DNA of 64,000 nt from JARRPM01 sp963792815 (lineage in GTDB: Bacteria > Pseudomonadota > Gammaproteobacteria > Pseudomonadales > Halieaceae): the NCBI GenBank assembly GCA_963792815.1, contig CAWBXR010000007.1:124001-188000 (forward strand), given 5' to 3'. The translations under genes were made by a program, and so were the position numbers. Positions 57,237 through 64,000 of this stretch are shown here, one piece after another. The notes beneath the pieces are model-generated. The model was not told the DNA's origin. It ran no database searches and saw nothing but the letters and a program-made list of their open reading frames with translations. Each line of letters begins with the position of its first letter. Position 1 is the first letter of the stretch.

Positions 57237-57879
57237 CAGCTGCTCCATTCACCAAGGCGTCGGCATTTCGCACCGCCGCTATGAATCGTTTGATTTTCCC
57301 GGCATCCTTTTGCCCCGGGGACCGCTCCACGCCACCACTGACGTCGACCGCTGCCGGGTGCAACCGCATTATGGCTTCACCTGCGTTGTCCTCGTCGAGA
57401 CCGCCGGCCAGAACTACCGGCAAGGGCAGCTTCCGCCGGGCCAGGTCCCAGTCGAAGGTCCTGCCGGTACCGCCGGGCACACCTTCCTGCCAACTGTCCA
57501 GCAACACGGCGCGCGCTGCGCGGTACTGCCGACAGTGGGCACCCAGGTCCGTATCCGCCTGCACGCGCAGGGCCTTTATCCAGGGCCGTTGGAATTGCTC
57601 ACAGAAAGCGGCCGGTTCGTCGCCGTGAAACTGCAGAACATCCACCGGAACGCTTTCCAATATACGGCGGATGCGCTCAGCCGGTTCATCAACGAACAGC
57701 GCCACCACGGTAACGAATGGGGCCACAGCCGCGACAATTCCTGCTGCCTGCGAAGCCGTCACGGCCCGGGGGCTGGGCGGGTAAAAGACCAGGCCTATGG
57801 CGTCAGCGCCCGCGTCGACTGCCACGCGGGCATCTTCTGCCGACGTGATGCCACAAATCTTGATTCGCGTGTAGGTCAC
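57226..57879 (-). CDS. trpF: Phosphoribosylanthranilate isomerase
   Basis: 217-residue TIM barrel. Catalytic Cys in RIKICGITS and Asp in HPAAVDVSGGVERSPGQKD. It acts one step before indole-glycerol-phosphate synthase. It overlaps the trpB start, so trpF-trpB-trpA form one transcript; the earlier trp genes are elsewhere. Confidence 0.95.
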   Translation of the reverse strand: MTYTRIKICGITSAEDARVAVDAGADAIGLVFYPPSPRAVTASQAAGIVAAVAPFVTVVALFVDEPAERIRRILESVPVDVLQFHGDEPAAFCEQFQRPWIKALRVQADTDLGAHCRQYRAARAVLLDSWQEGVPGGTGRTFDWDLARRKLPLPVVLAGGLDEDNAGEAIMRLHPAAVDVSGGVERSPGQKDAGKIKRFIAAVRNADALVNGAADDD

Positions 57880-57957
57880 TTGCTCGATGAACTGGGCCTT
57901 AAAATAAGGCGCGAATGATAGCAGACAGGTCTCGCCGCTGTCTGCAAGTCCGCCGAC

Positions 57958-58809
57958 TCAATTCAGCGGCGGAAACCCGGGCAACATCGGGCCCCAGGGC
58001 GCCGGGGGAAGCTCGTATCGTTCCGGGTAATCCACTGCGGCCAGGTACAGGCCGTCCGGCGGGGCGGTGTCCGCCGCCAGGGTGCGGTCGCGACCGGCCA
58101 TGAGTTGATCGATCCAGGCAGGGGCCTGGCGCCCCATGCCTACGGCCATCAGTGAACCCACGATATTGCGCACCATGTGATGCAGGAAAGCGTTGGCCTT
58201 GATATCCACTACTATCAGCTCACCGACTCTGGTCACGCTCAGGGACTGGACATTGCGCATGGGGGTACTGGACTGGCATGAAGCAGCGCGAAAGGCGGAG
58301 AAATCCCTCTCGCCCAACAGTGCCTGGGCCGCATCGTGCATCAGCTGGTGATCCAGGGCCCGACGCTGCCAGCTCACCTTGCCGTGAAACAGCGCCGGGC
58401 GCACCGGCGTATTGGCTATCAGGTAACGGTAGCTGCGCGCGAGGGCAGAAAACCGCGCGTGGAAGTCATCTGGAACCCGCACGGCCCAGTGCACCCGCAC
58501 ACTTGGCGGCAGGTTCGCATTGACCCCCAGAACCCACGCCTTGGCGCTGCGCTGGGTGGGGGCGTCAAAGTGAATGATCTGGGCAAAACCGTGCACCCCG
58601 GTGTCCGTGCGACCGGCGCAGTGCACACGCACAGGCCTGTTGGCGACTACTGCGATACCCTGCTCGAGAGCGTCCTGAACGGTTTTTACTGCGAGGTGAG
58701 GCTGCGCCTGCCAGCCGTTGTAGAGACTGCCATCGTACTCGATGCGACAGGCGATGCGGCTGCCCGCAGGGAGCGGGTCCGCCGCAAAGGGGGGCGTGAA
58801 CTCAGCCAA
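57958..58809 (-). CDS. truA: tRNA pseudouridine(38-40) synthase
   Basis: 283 residues from TTG 58809, which overlaps the fimV stop. RIACRIEYDGSLYNGWQ opens the domain, and the catalytic Asp is in CAGRTDTGVHGF. The GTG/ATG options upstream lie deep inside fimV and give non-conserved sequence, so the TTG is preferred. It modifies the anticodon stem-loop of several tRNAs. Confidence 0.93.
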   Translation of the reverse strand: MAEFTPPFAADPLPAGSRIACRIEYDGSLYNGWQAQPHLAVKTVQDALEQGIAVVANRPVRVHCAGRTDTGVHGFAQIIHFDAPTQRSAKAWVLGVNANLPPSVRVHWAVRVPDDFHARFSALARSYRYLIANTPVRPALFHGKVSWQRRALDHQLMHDAAQALLGERDFSAFRAASCQSSTPMRNVQSLSVTRVGELIVVDIKANAFLHHMVRNIVGSLMAVGMGRQAPAWIDQLMAGRDRTLAADTAPPDGLYLAAVDYPERYELPPAPWGPMLPGFPPLN

Positions 58810-61078
58810 TTCGCTCCAGCAAGGCGCGAGCCTCGGCGCGGATATCCTCGTTGCCCTCGGCGGCCACCTCTTCCAGAATCTGGCGGGCGCCGTCTTCATC
58901 ACCCATGTCCATATAGGCACGGGCCAGGTCGAGCTTGGTGGACAGGCCATTACTCTCAGCTGCGATCAGCAGGTCTTCCTCTTCCCGCTCCTCGGTCATC
59001 CGGGAGTCGTCGAAGTCAGCCGACAGATCCAGATCATCGTCCAGGGAAAGGCCCGAACCGACATCCTCGATTTCCAGGTCACTGAAATCGGACTCCAGGG
59101 TAGCGTCAACGTCATCGAGCAGCTCTGTCTCGGTGTGGCTGCCTTCGGTGGCAAACTCTTCCCTGGCTGCGGATTTTTCACCCCCGCCCAGGGCTTCCCG
59201 GCCGGCGGCGATCCGCTCCGCATCGCCGATCGATTCGAGCTCGGCAAATTGCTGCATGGCATCGGCGCGATTGCCTGTTTCCATGTGCAACTGCAGCAGT
59301 TTCAGGCGGTAGGCCGCATTATCCGGGTCGTTCTTCAGGGCATTCTTGAGCAGCTCGATCGCCTGGGGGTAACGACCGTAGGCGATGTAGATTTCGGCCT
59401 CGGCAAGGGCGTCGCTCGCCTCATCCGATGCGTATTCATCGTGCTTGTGCTGGCCGTAACCGCGATTGCGCCCGGTGGATTCTTCCGCCTCGAGTGCGAC
59501 GTCCTCTGCCAACTCCAGGGTTTCCTCGGCGGACTCCTCCACCTCGAGGTCCTGCTGACCCAACTCGACATCGGCAAAGACATCTTGCTCTGGTGCCGGC
59601 TGCTCATCGACAGCTTCATCCGCCTTGCCGCGCCGGCGCATGAACAAAATACCCAGCAGGGCCAGCACAACAGCCCCGATAACGAACCACAGGTTGCTGA
59701 AAAAGCCGGGGGAATCCTGCTCGGGTTGACCGGCGGGAGCTGCTGGTTTCGGCGGCGCTTTCGCTGGCGCCGGCGGCGCTTCCGCTACAGCTACCTCCTC
59801 GACCTCTACCACCGGTGTTTCCTCGACCTGGTCCTGCTGCGCCGCAACGCCGTCATCAACCGCGCTGCCTGTGACAGGCCCGCCCAGGCTCAGGCTCTCC
59901 GCCGTGTCCACCTCACCTTCGAGGGCTTCGAGCTCCAGCGCTTCCGCGTCGGGCAGGCCGTCCCCGGTCTCATTGTCGGCCAACACGCCCTGCAACGCGG
60001 CTATCTGGTCGTCCTTGAGGCTGACAATTCGCTGCAGGGTCTCGACCTGCTGCTCCATGGAGGCGAGCCGCTGCTCAAGCTCGACGCGCTCGAGCCCTGC
60101 CTTTTCAATGTCTTCCATTGCGGCGGCGTTGGCCGCCACCTCGGTGGCAACCGCTGACCCGGCCGCCGGCACTTCATCTGGCTCGGCGGAAATACGCAGG
60201 GACGGGCCGCTGCCGTAGTCTGGCTCACTGGCGCGACCTTCACGCCAGGCCTTGTTCTGGGAGCGCACTTCCGCCAGCGCCTGGGAGGGATCGCCGGAGC
60301 TGATCTCGCCCTGGGTGGGGAGGTAAATGATGTACCCCGCCTTGATTTTGTTGATATTGCCGTCGATGAAGGCATCTGGATTGAGGCGCTGGATATCCAG
60401 CATGGTCTGGTGCACGGACGCACCAGGGGGCCGCGAATTGGACGCGATACGCCACAGGGTATCATCCCTGTGGATCATATAGCGGGTGCCGGAAGCCGGT
60501 GACGGCGCTGTGGTGGCATTGAATGCCCGGGACGGCATCTGCCCCGGCGCCAGGTCCGAGTCCCTTACATCAACGCGGGTACCGCTAGTGCTGGTTACTG
60601 CGCTGTTTTTTTTTGCAGGTTCCGGCTCGCCGTCCACCTGTGCGACCCGGCTGCTGGCAGAGACTACCGGCACGGTGCTGTCGAACACCGGCGGGTCGAC
60701 CAGCACGGTGTACTCACGCAACAGGCGACCCGAGGGCCAGCGGGCCTCGACGATAAAATCCAGGTAGGGTTCGAGTACCGGGTCTTCCGAGCTGATGATG
60801 ATACGGGCGCGGCCCTTATCGTCTATCTCTACATCAAAACTGATACTCGTGAGAAAATAGGCGCGATCCACGCCCATCCGTTTGAAATCTTCTGTGGTGG
60901 CCAGCCGGATCCTGATCTGGTCCTCATGCAGCCCACCGATATTGAGCAGGTCTACCTGCGCCTTGAGCGGCTCGTTGAGATAGGACTCCAGGCTTATGTC
61001 ACCCAGGCCCAGGGCCATCAAGGAACTTGTATGAACACACCCCAAAGAAAAAACTACAGCAGCAAATTTTCGAGCCAT
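58802..61078 (-). CDS. fimV: FimV-family polar hub / motility protein
   Basis: 758 residues. The signal peptide (FAAVVFSLGCVHTSSLMALGLGD) leads into the FimV N-terminal domain (LGDISLESYLNEPLKAQVDLL). A LysM segment (YMIHRDDTLWRIASNSRPPG) is near residue 203, a coiled coil near 320-365, one membrane helix near 460-480, and a very acidic cytoplasmic tail ends in the FimV C-terminal TPR-like motif (LARAYMDMGDEDGARQILEEV). In Pseudomonas it organises the pole and type IV pili. A run of nine A (60606-60614) lies within the frame. Confidence 0.92.
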   Translation of the reverse strand: MARKFAAVVFSLGCVHTSSLMALGLGDISLESYLNEPLKAQVDLLNIGGLHEDQIRIRLATTEDFKRMGVDRAYFLTSISFDVEIDDKGRARIIISSEDPVLEPYLDFIVEARWPSGRLLREYTVLVDPPVFDSTVPVVSASSRVAQVDGEPEPAKKNSAVTSTSGTRVDVRDSDLAPGQMPSRAFNATTAPSPASGTRYMIHRDDTLWRIASNSRPPGASVHQTMLDIQRLNPDAFIDGNINKIKAGYIIYLPTQGEISSGDPSQALAEVRSQNKAWREGRASEPDYGSGPSLRISAEPDEVPAAGSAVATEVAANAAAMEDIEKAGLERVELEQRLASMEQQVETLQRIVSLKDDQIAALQGVLADNETGDGLPDAEALELEALEGEVDTAESLSLGGPVTGSAVDDGVAAQQDQVEETPVVEVEEVAVAEAPPAPAKAPPKPAAPAGQPEQDSPGFFSNLWFVIGAVVLALLGILFMRRRGKADEAVDEQPAPEQDVFADVELGQQDLEVEESAEETLELAEDVALEAEESTGRNRGYGQHKHDEYASDEASDALAEAEIYIAYGRYPQAIELLKNALKNDPDNAAYRLKLLQLHMETGNRADAMQQFAELESIGDAERIAAGREALGGGEKSAAREEFATEGSHTETELLDDVDATLESDFSDLEIEDVGSGLSLDDDLDLSADFDDSRMTEEREEEDLLIAAESNGLSTKLDLARAYMDMGDEDGARQILEEVAAEGNEDIRAEARALLERIG

Positions 61079-61279
61079 ACCGACGCCTAATTATTTTACC
61101 TGCTTGATCCTACACCGGCCTCCCCAAGGTCCGGCAACTGATTCGGAATATGAATCACCCAACACCTGCAATTTGCCCCTGCAGATGCCTGCGCCGGCAG
61201 TTGGAACACAGCGCTGGCTGGTGCCTCCGTGCACTCTCTATATCCCGAATTACCGCCAAGTATTAGTGATGTACCAGCA

Positions 61280-62305
61280 TTAATCAAGGTAAGTTGTTAC
61301 TAATGCTTCAGCAATTTGCACACTATTCAGAGCCGCCCCTTTGCGCACATTATCGGACACAATCCACATATCCAGCCCCCTCGGGTGGGAGATATCCTCC
61401 CGGATCCGACCGACGAAAACCGGGTCGTGGCCGGCGGCTTCAGCCACCGCGGTGGGGTAGCCACCGTCAGCGTGCTCGTCGATGACGGTGACGCCAGGAG
61501 CGTTTTCCAGCAGCGCGCGGGCTTCCGCGGCTGTTATCTTGTCGACGGTTTCGATATGCACCGCCTCGGAATGACCAAAAAACACCGGTATCCTGACGCA
61601 GGTCGGATTGACCTGGATCGACGGGTTGCCAAAGATCTTGCGCGTCTCCCAGACCATTTTCATCTCCTCCCGGGTGTAGCCATTGTCCTGGAAGGTGTCG
61701 ATATGGGGAATTGCATTGAAGGCGATCTGGCGGGGGTACACCTCACACTGGATCTCCTGGCCATTGAGCAGGCGGGCGGTCTGGCCCGCGAGTTCCTCGA
61801 TGGCCTCCTTGCCGGTGCCGGACACCGCCTGGTAGGTGGCCACATTGATGCGCTCGATGCCAACCGCGTCGTAGATAGGCTTGAGCGCGACCACCATCTG
61901 GATAGTGGAGCAGTTGGGGTTGGCGATGATGTTGCGCCGGGTGTAGCCGGCCAGCGCTTCCATATTGACCTCGGGCACTATCAGCGGGATGTCCTCTTCC
62001 TGGCGAAAGTGCGAGGTGTTGTCGATCACCACGCAGCCGGCGGCACCGGCCTTGGGGGCAAACTCGGCGGAAATACTGCCACCGGCTGAAAACAGGCCGA
62101 TCTGGGCCCGGCTGAAGTCGAACTCCGCCAGGTCCGTCACCTTCACGGACTTACCGTGAAACATGACCGTCTTGCCCGCGGATCGACTGCTCGCCAGCGG
62201 GTAGAGGGTACCTACCGGAAAATTCCTCTGCTCGAGAATGGAGATCATCGCCTCGCCCACCGCGCCGGTTGCACCTACCACTGCCACGTCGTATAACTTG
62301 CTCAT
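61280..62305 (-). CDS. asd: Aspartate-semialdehyde dehydrogenase
   Basis: 341 residues. The NADP loop VVGATGAVGEAMISILEQR, active-site Cys in IIANPNCSTIQMVVAL (about residue 131), and catalytic His in RIPVFFGHSEAVHIE. It makes aspartate semialdehyde for lysine, threonine, methionine and diaminopimelate. It lies between leuB and fimV. The 201-bp gap to fimV shows no gene. Confidence 0.95.
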   Translation of the reverse strand: MSKLYDVAVVGATGAVGEAMISILEQRNFPVGTLYPLASSRSAGKTVMFHGKSVKVTDLAEFDFSRAQIGLFSAGGSISAEFAPKAGAAGCVVIDNTSHFRQEEDIPLIVPEVNMEALAGYTRRNIIANPNCSTIQMVVALKPIYDAVGIERINVATYQAVSGTGKEAIEELAGQTARLLNGQEIQCEVYPRQIAFNAIPHIDTFQDNGYTREEMKMVWETRKIFGNPSIQVNPTCVRIPVFFGHSEAVHIETVDKITAAEARALLENAPGVTVIDEHADGGYPTAVAEAAGHDPVFVGRIREDISHPRGLDMWIVSDNVRKGAALNSVQIAEALVTTYLD

Positions 62306-62335
62306 CTGTGTATTCCCACTATCAGGTTTGATTCA

Positions 62336-63415
62336 TCAACCGCGCAGCGCGGCCAGCACCGCATCGCCCATGCCGGTCGTACTCACCAGTTGCTGCCCCG
62401 GGGTAAATATATCGGGTGTGCGCAAGCCCTGGTCCAGCACCACACTCACCGCCCGCTCGATGGCGTCCGCAGCTTCCGGGCTGGCCAGGGTATAGCGCAG
62501 CATCATGGCCACTGACAGGATGGTCGCCAGCGGATTGGCCTTGCCCTGCCCCGCAATATCCGGCGCCGTACCGTGGCAGGGTTCATACATACCGCGCCCG
62601 GCCTCGTCCAGCGAGGCTGACGGCAGCATGCCGATTGAGCCCGTCAACATGGCCGCCGCATCCGACAGGATGTCGCCGAACATATTACCCGTGACAAGCA
62701 CATCGAACTGCTTCGGAGCCCGCAGCAGTTGCATGGCTGCGTTGTCCACGTACATGTGACTGAGCTCCACGTCCGGGTACTGGGCGCCGACCTCGTCCAT
62801 CACCTCACGCCACAGCATGGTCACTTCCAGTACGTTCGCCTTGTCGACAGAGCACACCCTGCGGTCGCGTTTGCGGGCAAGGCTGAAAGCCAGGTGGGCG
62901 ATCCTGCGAATCTCGGACTCGCGGTAGACATAGGTGTTAAAGCCCTCGCGCTCGCCGTTCTCCAGGGTGCGAATACCCCGGGGCTCGCCAAAATAGATCC
63001 CCCCGGTCAACTCGCGCACTATAAGAATGTCCAGCCCCGCCACTACCTCGCGCTTCAGGCTGGACGCATCGGCCAGTTGCGGATAGAGAATAGCCGGGCG
63101 CAGGTTGCCAAACAACTTCAGCTCCGAGCGTATCCCCAGCAGGCCACGTTCGGGGCGCAGGTGACGCTCCACCTTATCCCACTTGGGGCCGCCCACCGCT
63201 CCCAGCAATATCGCGTCAGCAGAGCGGGCGCTGGCCAGGGTTTCCGCGGGCAGTGGCTCGCCGGTGGCATCGATGGCCGCCCCGCCCAACAGGCCGTACT
63301 CCAGCTCCAGTTCAAGGGCGAAGCGGCTGTTGACTTCCTGCAATACCCTGACCGCCTCGGCCATTATCTCCGGGCCGATATAGTCACCGGGTAGTACCAG
63401 TATTTTCCTTGCCAT
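62336..63415 (-). CDS. leuB: 3-isopropylmalate dehydrogenase
   Basis: 359 residues, normal length. LLGAVGGPKWD, RELTGGIYFGEPRG, the metal-binding VDNAAMQLLRAPKQFDVLVTGNMFGDILSDAAAMLTGS and EPCHGTAPDIAGQGKANP are the family signatures. It oxidises and decarboxylates 3-isopropylmalate in leucine synthesis. It is 17 bp after leuD. Confidence 0.96.
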   Translation of the reverse strand: MARKILVLPGDYIGPEIMAEAVRVLQEVNSRFALELELEYGLLGGAAIDATGEPLPAETLASARSADAILLGAVGGPKWDKVERHLRPERGLLGIRSELKLFGNLRPAILYPQLADASSLKREVVAGLDILIVRELTGGIYFGEPRGIRTLENGEREGFNTYVYRESEIRRIAHLAFSLARKRDRRVCSVDKANVLEVTMLWREVMDEVGAQYPDVELSHMYVDNAAMQLLRAPKQFDVLVTGNMFGDILSDAAAMLTGSIGMLPSASLDEAGRGMYEPCHGTAPDIAGQGKANPLATILSVAMMLRYTLASPEAADAIERAVSVVLDQGLRTPDIFTPGQQLVSTTGMGDAVLAALRG

Positions 63416-63432
63416 AGGGTGCGTATCTCCGG

Positions 63433-64000
63433 CTATTTGATAACGTCGAACAACCAGGGCGAGCGCTCGCGCGCAGCCTGCTCATAGGCGCGAATCAGGG
63501 TCGCGTCCTCCAGGGTGAGGCCAATATCGTCCAGGCCCTTCAACAGGCAGTGGCGACGAAACTCATCCACTTCGAAACTGTACACATCACCGCTCGGGGT
63601 GGTGACCTGCCGGGCCTCCAGGTCCACCGTCAATTCATAGCCCTCGGTGGCATACATTTCACGGAACAGGCTGTCGACGATGTCGGCGCCAAGCTCGATC
63701 GGCAGAATCCCGTTCTTGAAACAGTTGTTGTAAAAAATATCGGCGAAGCTCGGCGCGATAATGCAACGGAAACCGTAATCCTCCAGCGCCCAGGGCGCGT
63801 GCTCCCGACTGGAACCACAGCCGAAGTTCTCCCGGGCCAGCAGTATGGAGGCACCCTGGTAACGGGGGCTGTTCAGCGCGAATTCCGTGTTCAGCGGCCG
63901 CTTGCTGCAGTCCTGCCCGGGGTAGCCCTCATCAAGGTAACGCAGCTCATCGAACAGGTGGGGACCGAAACCACTGCGCCTGATGGATTTCAGGAATTGC
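63433..64000 (-). CDS. leuD: 3-isopropylmalate dehydratase small subunit, 5' end beyond window
   Basis: The frame is open from the window edge: QFLKSIRRSGFGPHLFDELRY, GASILLARENFGCGSSREHAPWAL, IAPSFADIFYNNCFKNGILPI, ending SPWLFDVIK. About 189 residues are present; only some 20 N-terminal residues are missing. It pairs with LeuC, expected just outside the window. Confidence 0.95.
   Translation of the reverse strand, partial: QFLKSIRRSGFGPHLFDELRYLDEGYPGQDCSKRPLNTEFALNSPRYQGASILLARENFGCGSSREHAPWALEDYGFRCIIAPSFADIFYNNCFKNGILPIELGADIVDSLFREMYATEGYELTVDLEARQVTTPSGDVYSFEVDEFRRHCLLKGLDDIGLTLEDATLIRAYEQAARERSPWLFDVIK

Overview
The window reads as a GC-rich gammaproteobacterial chromosome, most like marine Halieaceae/Cellvibrionales or a Pseudomonas relative. 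The main evidence is gene order. The right half carries leuD-leuB-asd-fimV-truA-trpF-trpB-trpA-accD-folC-dedD-cvpA-purF-metZ on the minus strand. The middle carries tRNA-Pro/His/Arg, folD, cysS-glnS, ppiB and lpxH. The genus is inferred from this layout only.

Left end (1-3.3 kb): the 5' part of dnaX (minus strand), with an E. coli-like slippery signal for the gamma product, then a sulfotransferase-like gene.

3321-23065: a genomic island of about 19.7 kb inserted in the 3' end of the 4.5S SRP RNA gene (ffs). A 23-bp perfect direct repeat bounds it. One copy completes the ffs 3' end; the other lies 255 bp from a P4-type tyrosine integrase. An AlpA-type regulator sits near the other end. The cargo is a winged-helix protein, MntP, a TorF-like porin and two facing gene sets. 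The plus-strand set is ECF sigma, zinc anti-sigma, exported subtilisin, lipoprotein with a CX4CH motif, beta-barrel-like protein, hypothetical, DUF3047, small secreted protein and a second subtilisin. The minus-strand set is ECF sigma, beta-sandwich-like protein and a TPR-CHAT caspase-like protease. I propose these as one envelope-linked protease and signalling system; this is the most interesting part of the window.

23-31 kb: intact ffs, an RND efflux operon with its own TetR and a candidate operator, a DUF202 protein, then an AT-rich islet (radical SAM protein, truncated gene, transposase remnant) next to the tRNA cluster.

31-64 kb: core metabolism. It includes folD, cysS-glnS, ppiB, lpxH, miaE, both aconitases around a fumarase, a MoxR/DUF58/transglutaminase operon, and the metZ-to-leuD block.

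Five conserved genes (dnaX tau tail, the RND adaptor, the RND pump, fumC, trpB) each break by what looks like exactly one extra base. This bias points to residual insertion errors in the sequence rather than five true pseudogenes.
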